Below are positions 10,446 to 22,585 of a stretch of 64,000 bases of DNA, in pieces. Made by a program: the position numbers and the translations under genes. The notes beneath the pieces were generated by a model that made no database searches, was not told the origin of the DNA, and was given only the letters and a program-made list of their open reading frames with translations. The stretch is from contig NC_089041.1 of NCBI RefSeq assembly GCF_034140825.1, positions 24,441,501-24,505,500 of the forward strand, read 5' to 3'. This DNA is from Oryza sativa Japonica Group (Eukaryota > Streptophyta > Magnoliopsida > Poales > Poaceae). Every line of letters starts with the position of its first letter. Position 1 is the first letter of the stretch.

Positions 10446-10814
10446 CGTCAGGTTTGGGGTCACCTCCCCCCAAACCTCAATTGGATGAACTCCATCATCA
10501 TCGTCGTCGTCGTTGGCTGCGGCTGCGGAGGCGGCGACATGCCGGCATCCCGCGTAGGCTTGGGCGGTGGCAGGCGCTGGATCTGAGGGAGCGCAGCAAT
10601 CAAGTTGGGAATCGCGGCAAAGAGAGAGATGACGTGGACAGTATGACATGAGGGCCCACGTGGGTCCCACGTAGGCTTAAAACCATTGAAGGATTTCGGG
10701 TGACCAGTTTTGTATAGTTAAGGGACCCCGCATATCTAGTTTTGTGATTTAAGGACGTTTTTTTATCTCGACAACAAGTGGAGGGACCTTCGGTGTACTT
10801 TTTCCTATAGAAAA

Positions 10815-11635
10815 CCGTATGAGAAACCCAGTTGTCCGATCTACATCTGACGGCTCAAAAAAGCCCAATCTGATGGCCCAAAATGCCTCCTCGTTAACAC
10901 TTGGCCCATATCATTTGAATCCCAGTATGAAGATTTCTGTCTTCTCAGACTCAGTTTAGGCCACACACTGACAAATCTGAAGTCTTTCAGGACAATCATT
11001 TTTTTTTCCTTTTGAGAATCAAGAGCTTAATATGAATTAATCAAGTTACATTTGAAATTCAGTCCCTAATTCTTCTGGGATAAACTACTTCCTCTAAGTT
11101 TCTGTTAAATTCAATCATATGTTCGAAATGGAGCCTCAGATAAGATAAGAGAAGTAAATTTGTATGTTACAAAAATTAGCATTTTGATGTGTTTGCTGAA
11201 AGCATGCCCAAAATAAACCTAAAAAAATATTTCTAAAATTCTGCCCCAGCTACCGCACATCGTAGGACAATCGCTCTCCCATGCACGAACTTTTTGGGAT
11301 CAACGAAATGGGAGCCCATGGTCCTCCTAACTTGTGGAGAGGGAGAAACATGGGATTGGGGTTTCTTTTCTAAAGAAATTTTAAAAAATCTGGATTGATG
11401 GCCTACTGGATCCATTTTTCCCTAAAAAGTCTAATATCGTAGGATTTATATTATTCTTCTTCTACCTTATAGTTCACCAACTATAGTTCTATACAAACCT
11501 CATTCATCATCTATCTATCCTATACATCACCAACTGCAGTACTACAAACCTCATTCATCATCTATCTTATATACCTATAGTTCACCAACTGTAGTCGTAC
11601 AAACATCAAATCTAACAGCCTATCTACGTTGCCTA
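10815..11635. other. Gene-free stretch with short tandem repeats
   Basis: No gene is recognised. From about 11470 to 11625 there are two to three imperfect units of about 58 bp, each with TCACCAACT, TACAAACCTCATTCATCATC and TATC runs. The rest is plain AT-rich intergenic DNA. Confidence 0.5.
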
Positions 11636-11850
11636 TTTGGCACAGCTCCAGCTCCAACACCACGGCCACCTCTCTTAGAGCTAGAGTCTAGCTAAACAGT
11701 TTCAGCTTCATCAGAAATGGGAGTGGAGTTGGGTGGAACACTCTCACAAAATAAACTAGAGAGATGTAGTTGGGTTTAGACTACTTCATAACTTCACTCC
11801 AGACCTAACTGCTGGAGCAGAATTTAGGAGTTAAAAGTTCTGCCAAACAG
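11636..11850. mobile_element. hAT-like MITE (TTTGGCACAGCTC family)
   Basis: The element begins TTGGCACAGCTCCAGCTCC and ends TCTGCCAAACAG, with inverted-repeat character and an internal GGAGTGGAGTTGGGTGGA. Two further members are at 26454-26601 and 49247-49453. No target duplication could be fixed. Confidence 0.65.
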
Positions 11851-12174
11851 ACGAATAATGAAAGAGGTGGAGCTGTTGGAGCTCTACAAAATGATGCGTT
11901 CTCCCAAGTCCCGGCCGCCCCACACCGCCGCCATCCACTCCTCCTCCTCTCTGCGCCGCCTCCCACATCCACGTTTGAGAGCGCAGGTTCTCCGGGGTCC
12001 GCGGCGGCCAAGCATTGTCTCCCACGGGCGGCCGGGCCAGCGCACAAATCCGGCGGCCGAAGCAGCAGCAGAAGGTCGCGGCAAAACCTCCGCGTCGCGT
12101 CCCCGCAACGAGGGAGCACGCGACCGCGGGACGAGCAGCAGCCGATCAGCCCGCCGCCGCAGAAGGTTGCCAAC

Positions 12175-12975
12175 TTGCCAAGACGGCAGCCGGCGAGGCC
12201 TCCCGCTCCACCATCCTGTCCGGGTCGGCGGACCGCGGACAGGCCGTGCTGCACGTTCTTCGCTTCGCCGGCCAAGGCGGCCAAGCAGGTATTCCTCCTC
12301 TATTTCTTCCGCCTTACTCTTCTTTATCTGAATCACCACCCAGTTCTTTATTTCTGTCGACAATTCTTGCGCATCTCATGCTCCGATTTAGTCGCAGCAG
12401 GAATCCAAGAATTCTTCCAGCGAGGCATCCCGCTCCGGGGCTACACCACCGGCGAGGCCGTCCTCCTCAGTGGAGATGGGTAGAAGACGATCACGCCGGT
12501 AAAGCCTCCTCTCCCCAGTCCATTTTCGTCCTTAGCATAATATGAAATCGAAAGAAAGAAGAACGAATTCACATGCTCTGCTTGCACATTTTGACGCACC
12601 AAAATACCTGCATTGTTTACACCCAAATTTTAGCAAAATTTGTTTCATATGAACCACAAATTCACATTCAGCATCTGAATCACATCTCTGTGATTGCCTG
12701 GACACCTCTGTTACTGGCGATTGATGTTTTATTCAGCTTCTCTGCATGTCATTGTCATTTGGCAATCTGCCATTCTGAAACCTGAACATTTTTGTGTTCA
12801 TTCAAAAAAAACCTGAACATTTTGTACCTTTCAGGAGCTAGAGGTTGAGTATCGAGTGAGGAGAGAGAGATACCCAGGCCGAGTTTGCTTGCCAGCGGCG
12901 AGCTGGTGGTGCGCACCTGCAAGTGTGGTGTCCACAAGGAGTTCAGCTTCCACCATTCCCACTGAGATTGACAAG
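12175..12975 (+). other. Possible small spliced transcript, no recognised product
   Basis: A GC-rich plus-strand block has plausible splice signals: an exon to 12288 (AAGCAG then GTATTC), 12401-12498 (after GTCGCAGCAG, before GTAAAG) and 12835-12975 (after TTTCAG, before GTCATT). The first two exons can be joined in frame from an ATG at 12175, but the third brings an early stop, so the product would be only about 70 residues, rich in Pro/Ser/Arg. No domain is recognised. It could be the 5' end of a longer gene, a captured fragment or chance. Confidence 0.25.
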
Positions 12976-15900
12976 GTCATTGCTATCTGAAATACTCCTG
13001 TACTCGAAGCTCTGAGATTGAGAAGGTCATTGCTGTCTGAACTACTTCTTTAGTTGCCTGCTTTGTTTAACTTGGCTACATAGTTGAGGTACACTGCAAA
13101 TAAAATGCTTTATATCCAATAATTTGTAGGATAAGAAACACATTCCAGATTCACATAATAATAAGGATATAGACCCTCCATGCATTTGTTGATTCTTTTT
13201 AAACCCAAGAAGTAGCAAGAAGTGACCTGATAGGGCAGCCGTACGGCATAAATATATAGTTCTGTTTGTGGTTTTGAATTATCAACATTTATAACTGATA
13301 ATTATCATGCAAACTAAAAATTTGAGAAAAATATGCGCATGCTGAATTTCTTAATGAGATCACAGTAATCTTCCTTTGAAAGAAAAAACTATTTTGAAAC
13401 ATGCATATTGCCCGCACTTGCTTTTAATTACTGTGAGTTTCAGGTACAAAAGGTCCTAACCTTCACAATATATATTGCCCACACCCTTGTTTTTCTTAAA
13501 TGAACAGTATGTGTTGTTTGTTAATTTTATCTGATCAGTATGTATTGTTTGTCACGTGATACACTGAGTTAAGAAAGTCATTGCTAGCGGTGCTGCTTTT
13601 TGGTAGCTATATTTTTCTGACTTCTAAGTACAACCATATTTTTTTCAGGGCTGCAAGCCTGCAACAATGATGGATTTTTTTTTCCATTCAGACCCATATC
13701 TTAGCATTCGGCTGGTGTTTGTGGGTAGAAATTATTGCTGAACAGTTCTTTACCAGCATTCTCTAACAGCTATTTACATGCATAGTTAAACCATTTGTAT
13801 CAAGGAAGTTTTGCTAAATTTTAGTAATTGTTCAGTTAGCCTTTTGCTTACCATAATTCCTTCCAAGAAAGGCCTCTGGGTGTATTCATAATTCATCCTA
13901 AAAAAATGAGAGTTCCTTATTTAAGTCTCAATGTAGAAGTAAAGCTACGCCTTATTCAGCTGGCTGGCTTACTTTTCGCTACAGAAATTGAGATTAAGAT
14001 GATGCAATTGCATTCTATTACCGTCTCAATAGGTTTCCAATAGACCATCCAATTCTATCAGTTAAAGCCTATTGTTATGCCTATGGTGTTATACTGTGCA
14101 TTTGTTATGATTGTGCCATTTTTAATGTTCTTAACATGTGGTCCTGCAAGGGAGTTGTGGCCATGCCAAATCCTAGGAGACATAGAGCCTAGCTGCAGCG
14201 GCATAGTGGTAGTGACACAATAAATTTATGAACTGTTTTCATGCTCTCCCACAGGATTACTAACATCCAAAATGATGCTTCTTTCATATTTGGACATATA
14301 GCAATGGTTAGAAAGCTATCTGGCTTCGGTTATTTGCGCAACTTAGGAGTTTACTGCTACTTCAGCTCAGAATTGTTGGGTAAGATCTCATAAGATAGAA
14401 GTTCCCCTATCATTTTCATGTACCATTGCCACCGAATATAAGCAGCCTCTTCTCAATCATGGTGGACTAAATGCCTAAAGCAAATATTATCTACATGAAG
14501 TCTCTCGGTAGATTTTCTGAACTGCACAACACGACAGCATGCTTGCTTACGCCCCATTGTGTTTTAATAATTATATTTTATATCTGACATTCCCTTTTTT
14601 TCGTCAGGCTTTAACATCAAATGCTTTGTTGTTGCTTCCAGCGTGAAATTTCAGCTAATCAAAGGAAATTGTCAGCGAGTTCCTTCTGGTGGCTACGGGT
14701 CCGAATACTCAGCATGTAAGCCAATTTTCCTATTCTCTCGAAATTTCCCTTTGCTTTATGAAACAGATGCCATGTTCTGTAAAATGTTTCATTCTAACCA
14801 GATAGAAGCACTATGAATTGTGTAATTGTGTGGAGAACATGACCTAAAATGTTAAAATGGTGTAAATATGGTATAAACATTTGTCCTACTGCTGCTAATA
14901 TGATGTACACATGATCTAATAAAGCACTACACCATGTGCAGCAATTAGGCAATTGTACTCAAACTTTATAGCACATGGTATATGCAATTCAGATGTCTCT
15001 ATAGGCAGGACCATCTCCTCTTACGACTTTCAGAAGAAATAATACCTATATACTCACCCTGCACTCCTCTCAAAACACAAGCAACAGCTATTGACACTGG
15101 CCATTTCTAGAGGGTAGGGAAGGAAGAAACGAGTAGTGATCACAAGCAACTGCTATTGACACTAGATCACTGGCATCATTTCTTTTGATGGGAAAATCAT
15201 CAAAAGATGCCTTAGAACAGAACAGAAACAAAAGATTCCAGTTATTTTATCCATCTTTTCACCTATTCTTGTCTTTGCCTCAGTCCTTTTTTCTGGTACT
15301 GAAAGATCTCTGGTGCCATATTCTTTTAATATGTAAAATCATTAGATGCCTCATTCAAATCTGAAGATCATTCACATCTTAATCATATTGCAGAGGATAT
15401 GATCAAGAAATTTGTGAATGGCTTGTCTTCCTTTATCCATTTTCCATTTATTGCACATTGCATCATCGCATCCTCTTTTTTGTGTACGGTCATGTTGTAG
15501 TTGATTTTGCTGCCTATTATGCTGATTGGTTTCTCTACAGGTTTTTGCCATTTCACCTGGTGGATAAAGACACAGGGCTATTTATCTTTGACAAATAGCT
15601 ATCATAGACTAGCAGTTGCTCAAAAAAAAATTTCTAAGGTTGTACATTCTGTTGCTGGTTGAAAACTCAATATCAGAATGGTTGAACCATGGCATTCTGA
15701 CCATTCTTTTTCTTTGGGCTTATTTTTTATTTTGACTTGCTGCATTGTGGAGAGTCTTGAAAATTATTTTTAAGGGCTGGAGGGTCTTGAATTGAACTAA
15801 AGAAAGCTTGAATCTTTCGCTGCACACACCAGTGAGTTTTTTATTGGAAAGACATAATTAGATATAGTTTTGCATTACATGTTTTATTGCTTGAATTGCA

Positions 15901-16086
15901 CTGCTGTGATCACTGCATTTATAATAATGATAACTGCATATGTTTTCTTCAGTCACCCATTTGTTTGCCATTATTCTTTCTTTTTGCGCGAATCCTAAAT
16001 AGATCATAATTTTTATGTGTACTACAATAAATTTTGGATGGACAATACAAGTTTGTTGTTCTTTTGCACAACCACATTGAGTTTGT
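12976..16086. other. Long gene-free stretch
   Basis: About 3 kb of AT-rich, intron-like DNA with no open frame of note. Small direct repeats occur, for example a CATTGCT-containing unit at 12970-13040 and an ACAAGCAAC...CTATTGACACT pair near 15080 and 15142. I see no recognisable transposon. Confidence 0.4.
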
Positions 16087-16299
16087 GTATATTTTTCCCA
16101 TAGGAACACATGGGCTCCCAACTAGTATGCAGAAGAGGGCTTCCAAAAGGTGATTATGGCCTCGGATTGTCTATCCTATCATCCAGAGAATTTGGTCGGG
16201 AACACGGGATTGATCCATGGCGGGAGCGGGGAGCCCTTGTTGCTGACATGAAGAAGCGTGCAACCTACCTTCCTGGAGTGCTCCTTTTCACATGTTAAT
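16087..16299 (+). CDS. Possible terminal exon, product unknown
   Basis: A pyrimidine-rich acceptor (TTTTTCCCATAG) is followed by an open frame from ATG 16110 to a stop at 16298. Residues include GDYGLGLSILSSREFGREHG and MKKRATYLPGV. The last few residues faintly recall the SATYLPEV motif of AMMECR1 proteins, but the rest does not, so I assign no function. It could be the last exon of a gene that starts in the GC-rich block near 12 kb. Confidence 0.25.
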
Positions 16300-17094
16300 C
16301 GACTGTCTAATGTAGCATCACACAATTTGGCTTGCTGTCCGGAGCTTTTAATGTCTTTGGTTCTATAACCCTAGAATGTATCCGGGAAGTGCCCCGTTCT
16401 AATGCTAGCTAATCAATAGCTGCGATTATCCTTTTTTTAAAAAAAAAAAAAGCATATACATGATCATTCGGCAATCTTTGATATTACAGACTTTGAAGTT
16501 GATCTAGCCATGTAAATGTACGGACGCCACGAGTTCACACAATTCGGCAGGATTGAATTAATTTTGCTCAAGAAGTAGAGCACTTTCTCCCTTCATTTTT
16601 ATTTACTCACAGTGCTCATCTTGAGCGGAATCTCGATGGACATCTAGAGAGCTGGGAAGACCTGGATTTAGCTAGGATATAACTATAATATAAAGATTAA
16701 GACTCATCGTACTCTATCATCTAAGATGAAAACAGTTGTGAACTTATGCAACCTAAATCCACAGGGACACGGTGAAACAGTTCAAATAGCGAGTGCCTGA
16801 CTACCTTCACACATACAGGGAATTTGATTATTTAAGCAAGCAGCAGAACAAACATACTGAGAGATCAGTCCATGCATCTCTGAAACAAAATGCAGTATCT
16901 AATGTAGCTCACATCCTAATCCAAGCGAAGAGGTATCCCAAAACCTGCAGCTCATGAAAAAATGACGAACAAGGGAAATATGGCCGATCGAGTGGAGCAC
17001 AGAGAATTGAGAAATGCTGCAAATCTTGGGCTGTTGCCCAACCAAAATGAACAACATGCGAACAAGTTCAGAGAGAAACCAAAACAATAATCGT
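16300..17094. other. Gene-free spacer
   Basis: There is an A-run near 16436-16451 and otherwise unremarkable AT-rich DNA up to the border of duplication copy B. Confidence 0.4.
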
Positions 17095-18186
17095 CTAGCT
17101 GCATGAAACTTGCAACTAAGCAGAAAAAACAGATAATTTGGGGCACAAAATATAGATCTCATTGCAAGCAGGCGATAGATGGAGCAGTTCAAAGTTACTG
17201 AATGACTGCAAATAAACGATCCAGCTGTTCAAAACTCTGTTTCTTGTTGGACAGGATGCACGGACTGAAGATAAAACTACCTGATCTGAATCTACCACAG
17301 ACACCATCAAGATACAGGAACCTACGAACGAGAACGACAACTACAGCTATTATTCCATCAAAAAGCGCCTCAGGCGGATGACCTCCTTCCCATACTCGGC
17401 GGCGGAATGTGAACTCTGGTTCATCAACGTCCTCCTACGGTTCTTGGACGCGGTTGTTTCCATCTCCACCTCCATTGCCGCCGCGTTGCCTCATCTCGCG
17501 GTGCATAAGGTCCTTTTGCTTCGGTGGGCCCTGTGAATGAAAAAGGAAAGGGGAAAAAATAGTTAGATAGATAGAGATTACAAAATGGATCAAAAACAAG
17601 GAAGGTGAAGAAGGAGGAGGATCCTCACCCAGATGAGGATGAAGGTGAAAAGGACCACCATGACGGTCGCTATGGCAAAAGCAACCCACACCTTGACAAG
17701 TATCTTATACCTCGAGAGGCACAAGAACTGCAAGAAGTAGGAAACGGTGCACAGAGCGAAACCGGTCGGGACGAAGCAAGAGGCCACCTTGGTGAGCTGA
17801 AACACATCACGGGGACGCTTGAGGCAGAGATGGCCGATGATCGCAATGTGAAAGAAGATGACGGTGGCGAACTGAAGGCAGGTGGATGCGTAGTCGGGGG
17901 TCATCTCCCGTCTCCCAGCGGTCGGGACCGCGGAAGTTGGTTGGTGTGCCGGCGACGTGGTCAGCCCTCGGCCTGATCAGCGACATCTTCGCTGCACGCC
18001 CGCTGAGGCTGTAGGCGATGGCGACGGAGTAGCCGAGGGTGGATGCGGCGAAGGTAGAGGCGAACACAAATTTGGTCTGCCAAGAACAACAAAAAAAACA
18101 AGTAGCTTGAATCAGAAGAACGCGAGACTGGCTGGATGGGTTATAGTGTAACTTACCCTGGCCATAATGTGATTTTCCATGGCGTG
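17095..18186. repeat. Segmental duplication, copy B (partner at 4034-5450)
   Basis: Same orientation as copy A. The left border is sharp at CTAGCTGCATGAAACTTGC (17095; 4034 in copy A), and the sequences differ completely to the left. It lacks the MITE found in copy A and so shows the empty site CCTTGACAAGTATCTTATAC. Confidence 0.85.
17435..18180 (-). pseudogene. Four-helix membrane protein gene, copy B, frameshifted
   Basis: Exons are 18180-18157 (MENHIMAR, normal GTAAGT donor), 18076-17629 and 17530-17435. Hydrophobic segments are FVFASTFAASTLGYSVAIAY, FATVIFFHIAIIGHLCL, VASCFVPTGFALCTVSYFL and a fourth near IATVMVVLFTFILIW, with a short Gly/Asn-rich tail ending NNRVQEP. Relative to copy A there is one extra G in a G-run (17896-17900, five Gs against four at 5148-5151), which shifts the frame after RWETGDD. 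An ATG inside the run (MTPDYAST, 17904) could start a shorter protein keeping three helices. It is a host gene of unknown family; either truly broken or a sequencing error in a homopolymer. Confidence 0.65.
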
Positions 18187-18189
18187 ATC

Positions 18190-18850
18190 TTGCTCTGCAG
18201 GAAGAGAACACCATAAGATTAACAGTGGTGATGCAGGAAAGCGAAACGACATCGAGATGAAAAAAAGAAAACTTTTTACCCATCGCGCGCGCGTCCGGAC
18301 CCCGGAGGGAGGTGGAGCACGACGCCGGCGACGAGGAGCAGCAGCAGCGACGAGCCCAACCCTTGGACGACCCGCGCGTCGCGGCGGAAAGGACGAGAGG
18401 GAGTGGGGGTGGAGGAGGAGGCGGAGAGGGTGGAGGCGGATGAATATAAAGAGCAGCGGGTGTTTTGCTTTTTTTTGAATGAAACCTGAGAAAGTGTTTT
18501 GGCTTTCGCGGTTTCTTTCGCCCTCTGCACGACGACCACCTGGTCTCTCCCTACGACTACCCTACGACTACGAGACAGGTTAGGCTGACGAGCGGGACCC
18601 ACAGCGAAGCGCAGGTTGCGTGGGAGGGACGCACCTCCCACTGACGAGCGGGACCCACACGGAGCTCTGTACCCACCCTGTCTCTGTTCGGGTGGAATAC
18701 ACCATACCCATGTTACTCTATACTTTTTTGCTTTTTTGAACCCTTCCTTGCGCATTATGACGGTTCCATTTGTTCACTTGATGGTCCGATTTAACCACGT
18801 CGACGCGAACGGTCAGTTGTTCTGATCGAGGCAAAGAGGAACAACTTAAG
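18190..18850. other. Upstream region of membrane gene copy B
   Basis: A GC-rich stretch from 18280 to 18440 directly upstream of the copy B start codon could hold its promoter and 5' leader. Further up are two copies of a short TGACGAGCGGGACCCACA unit (18587 and 18640). No gene is recognised. Confidence 0.4.
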
Positions 18851-19334
18851 AGGTGGCAACGGGTTGGGTCGGGTAGAGCGAATCCATACCTGACTTGAGA
18901 CCACATGCCCGCAAGGTCTATGGGAAAAAAAATCTCATGCTCGTGCCCATACCCGTCGAGCGTAGGTACCCCATCGGGCTTGCCTGCTATTTGATAAAAA
19001 CAAAACAACGAACACACAGAAAATAGGGAAACCCTGTATTTTATTAATCACGATTCATTAACATGAATGTTTACAAATATATGAGGGCTCCCGCAGGAGT
19101 TCGTCTTTTGCCTTCGCGAGGAATACTTAATAGAAAGGTATGCTGACTAGAGATTGCGTGTAGTCTGCTGATTCCCGGCGCCTAGCAATGAGGCGGCCGG
19201 TTAATTACATCTACAGGAGAGAGCCTATGGAACACCTCCAATTAAGCTGCGCTTGTGATCGTCGTCTTCAAAATTGATTGCTCGCCGAAGGTTGAAGTTG
19301 GTGCAGAGATTTAATGATAACTGTGATATAGGTG

Positions 19335-19955
19335 GCTTTGTTTCGCCGAAACCTGGTCACAATATATTATCACCATGTCCATACATGAGTCAGGTATCAT
19401 AACAAAGGGGATGACTTTTGCCTCGTCGGTGCCCATTTATATATGCCAGCCTTTATTAGATGTGGATATATCGTTACTTTTGCCTCATTGGAACCTAGTA
19501 ACATGTATCCGTTCCTATCTGTTTGGACATGTTAATAATATCATGACACCGGCCTCATAAATACTCGGCCATAATTTTTAACTTACAAAGATCACGAATA
19601 GCTCCCATGTGTGTGCATGGTATCAAAATATATTTTGTAAAACATCGGTTAGATTGTCCAATCACCAATGAAAGTTGGACATATCCAGCGCCGTTGTTAT
19701 CGGTATCATAGTAACAAATAGATGATCCAATCTCCAATGAGGGCCGGACATCTAGTTTTGAGCATAGAAAATATATCAAATAGTGTTCAGATAATCCGAT
19801 CGCCAATGAGGACCAAACCAGCCTTATACCATCGATTGTATAAATGGAGTTTGATGATAACCGTGCTTCGGCTCTCATTGATCTGGCTTTAATCATCGAG
19901 ATCAAGATAGATTAAAAACATGCAGATGTTGCGATCGCCAATAAGGACCGAACAT
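19335..19955. repeat. Field of short repeats in two opposed orientations
   Basis: Three left-hand motifs of the type TTTTGCCTCATTGGAACC (near 19341, 19412, 19477) face four right-hand motifs of the type CCAATGAGGGCCGGACATC (near 19661, 19728, 19796, 19931). The two sets are reverse complements. Such mirrored subterminal motifs are typical of transposase-binding regions of DNA transposons. Confidence 0.6.
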
Positions 19956-20739
19956 CTATTGTGTTTAATCTAGAAAATTAATATTTATTCAATGTGCTCA
20001 CCATCCAGCGCAAATATCCTGAATGGCGGTATGTTGTCGATAAATGACTCGACTTGATGAAGGACGCCGGCTGCGGTGTTTAATTCTCTCCGTAGCGGCG
20101 CCGGTTTGCTATCACCGGGCGACTTCAATCTCCTCTCCTGATTTTCCTAATCTACTAAGAAGAATGGGATGAATGAAAATGGGCAGATGGGTGTCTCCTG
20201 TGGCGTCCTCGGCGTCCCCCGCTCTAGATAGGTTCTGCTTCTTATATAGGCAGCGGCGACGGAAACGGCCTCCGAATTTCCAGCGCCCCGTGCTAATCTT
20301 CGTGATAAGCCGACGCAGAGACGAGCCAATCCGTCGACGTGTACTGCAGTCTGGAGATAATTATGTGATTAACATGTCTAATGACAGTGGGCCCCATATG
20401 TTTAATCGCCACAGCCAATGACCATGCATGCTCACGTAATAACGATAGCACTTGCTTATTTCTTTTGTTTTAATAGTTCCAATCTTTTGAATCGTATATC
20501 GGATTTAAAATCCATTTGAACCATCACTTTCTATTCAAATTATACAACAAAACGAGTCCAATATCGAATATATTCGGACACCGTGACATTTAAAATTTCT
20601 GGACCCACATGTCATATAGATACGTCTCGTATATATTCAGTAAAATTATGCTATAAATAATATTCTCATATAAAATTAAATGCCCAATAATTTATTATTT
20701 CTTCTATGAATTTTTAGCACAAAAATTCATCAAACACCT

Positions 20740-21015
20740 GCGCCACCACCGCCATCGTACACTGCCGCATGCGCCCTTGGCCCCGTGCGTCGCTGTGTCA
20801 CCACCCGCCGCCTGCTCATGTGCGCCGTCGCGTCGCCATCCACCGCTGTGCCGCCAGTCACCGTCTGCGCCCGTCCGCTGCCAGCTGCCGTGCGCAGTGG
20901 CGCCGCGAGCCTCCGCCAGCCGCTGCCTGCGTCCTTGTGGCCAGGCACTACCACGTCGCGCCGGCACCGCCGCTGCGCCGTGGGGATTGGGGTACAAGAG
21001 GGGAGTGGGGAATTA
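20740..21015. other. GC-rich block with open frames on both strands
   Basis: About 275 bp of strongly GC-rich DNA encodes Ala/Arg/Pro-rich frames in several phases on both strands. No domain is recognised. It may be a captured exon fragment. Confidence 0.4.
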
Positions 21016-21261
21016 GGTTAGGATTTTATTAGCTGACTATATATGTTGTGTCTCTAGTTAGTGGGCCAAATGGTTTAAGAGAAAAGGGTACGAGGAACAA
21101 GAGATGAGCTAAAATTAGCTAATACATATGTATCGAATCAGGCATGGGTTACACTTGAGCAAAAAACAATACCCGGTTGCTGTCTGTCACGTTCTCGGGT
21201 ATGCCCACGGGCAAAATATAACACCCATGCCCATGCTCATCAGGCCGGGTAAATTGCCATC

Positions 21262-22585
21262 CATAGGTTCCTTATCTTGTCACCGAATTACAAAATCATC
21301 TCTTAACCAAAAAACGGGGTACATGTGATCCCTCAACTTATAAAACTAGGTCACTCTGGGTCCTTATTGGTATTGACCTCAGTTTTGTCCGATGTGGTGG
21401 CTGAATGAACGTGGGAACCCACGTGTCAGGGTGACCATGTCATCACCCCCCCTCTCTCTACCTTTCTTCTCTCCCTTGCTCCACTCTCTCGCTTTTCTCC
21501 TTGTTTCGGCGGGCCAGCCAGCGGTGCGAGGCGGGAAAGAAGAAGGTCCGGCAGCCGACAACGACGACGGTGACGCAAGAGAAGAGGAGCCGAGGCAGGG
21601 AAGCACAACCTGGAGCTCTAGGTCGACGTGCTTCTTGGCGTTGAGCATCGCCGATAGGAGCTGCTCGAACCGGTCCAGGAACACCGCCCACTCCTCACGC
21701 GCTCAACACCTTGAACGACATGCTTTTTCGCACGACACCACATCCGGCGGCACCTTGATCCGCCATAGAGAAGCTCACACTCTTGGCGATGCCATTGCCG
21801 CGGAGGAGGAGGAGGTGCGATGGGAGCCTAGCAGTGGTGACGGGGACGTCGCCCATGCTGAACTGGGTACTCTCGTCGTCGGAGTCATTGTAGTGGTGAT
21901 TCTTGCGAGGGGATGTGCCGGCGGCGGTGGTGGAAGAGGACTCGTAGGCGTTCTTGTAGAGGGACTCGAGCGCCCTGAGCCCCTCCTCCATCGCCAAGAA
22001 CTCGTGGGTCATCATGTCACTGATGTCGGCGATGGCTGCTCCGAGCATAGCAACGTGGCATCCCGAAACGGGTCGAGCGCCACCGACGTACTGCAGCTCG
22101 ACGCCAGAGAATGGCAACGACGACTGCAGGCCGTGCAGCCGACGTGCTACCTCCGCACCTCGTGCCGGCCTGCTCCGCGCCTGCGCTCACCGCCAAGAAG
22201 CGCGTCGGCCTGAAGCCCACCAGGCCATGCTCTCCTATCTCGGCTCCTCTTCTCCCACGTCATCGTCGCTGCCGCTGGACCTCCTTCTCTACCGCCTTTT
22301 CCCGCCAGCCCGCCGGCCCAGACGAGGAGAAAAATGAGAGAGTGGAGGAAGGGAGAGGAGAGGGTAGAGATAAAGGGGGTGATGACTTGGTCATCCTGAC
22401 ATGTGGAGCGCCTATGTATGTCCCACACTGATTCAGGCACCACGTCAGATAAAACCGGGGTCAATACCATCTAAGGATCTAGAGTGACCCGGTTTATAAA
22501 TTGAGGATGCTATATATCTGATTTTTCAGTCGAGAGATGATTTTGTAATTCGGTGACAAGATGAGAGACCTATTATGTACATTTT
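21262..22585. mobile_element. Mutator-like element with long terminal inverted repeats
   Basis: The outer ends share CTTGTCACCGAATTACAAAA (near 21273) with its inverted copy before 22560. The inverted arms extend to about 21600 and from about 22240, roughly 340 bp each, and include the GC-rich AGAAGAGGAGCCGAG run. The middle is unique. The structure fits a MULE, perhaps a Pack-MULE. I could not recognise a 9-bp target duplication; the left border is entangled with the hAT-like end. Confidence 0.7.
21700..22120 (-). pseudogene. Captured host gene fragment in MULE, family unknown
   Basis: A 140-residue minus-strand open frame (from 22117) contains ADISDMMTHEFLAMEEG and LRALESLYKNAYESSS, a Ser/Asp-rich linker and SVSFSMAD. 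A downstream piece in another frame (FLDRFEQLLSAML, near 21660) looks like further coding sequence. The composition is protein-like, but I do not recognise the family. It sits in the unique middle of the MULE. Confidence 0.4.

Larger units (their letters stand above)
9137..10805. mobile_element. Pack-MULE with P450 and DCP1 fragments
   Basis: The terminal inverted repeats start GGAAAAAGTGCACTGGAGG at 9137 and, on the other strand, GGAAAAAGTACACCGAAGG at 10805. They are flanked by an exact 9-bp duplication TATAGAAAA (9128-9136 and 10806-10814), the hallmark of Mutator-like elements. The left repeat reaches about 9320 because of an internal 61-bp tandem duplication; the right one runs from about 10674. 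No transposase is present. The interior is GC-rich and holds pieces of two unrelated host genes on the minus strand, which fits gene capture by a non-autonomous MULE. It lies just upstream of the CobW-like pseudogene start. Confidence 0.88.
18851..21258. mobile_element. Probable non-autonomous DNA element, hAT-like ends
   Basis: The left end region (GGTGGCAACGGGTTGGGTCGGG, from 18851) and the right end region (GGCCGGGTAAATTGCCATCC, to about 21263) are inverted relatives. Both are followed inwards by CATGCCC / GCCCGTGGGCATACCC runs, as in rice hAT-like repeats with GGCAA ends. I could not find an 8-bp target duplication, and no transposase is seen. The interior holds a subterminal repeat field (19335-19955) and a GC-rich block. 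Confidence 0.4.

Noticed and set aside
16110-16299. AMMECR1 homology of the possible exon
   Set aside because: Only about eight residues (ATYLPGV region) resemble the family; the preceding residues do not align, so no function is assigned.
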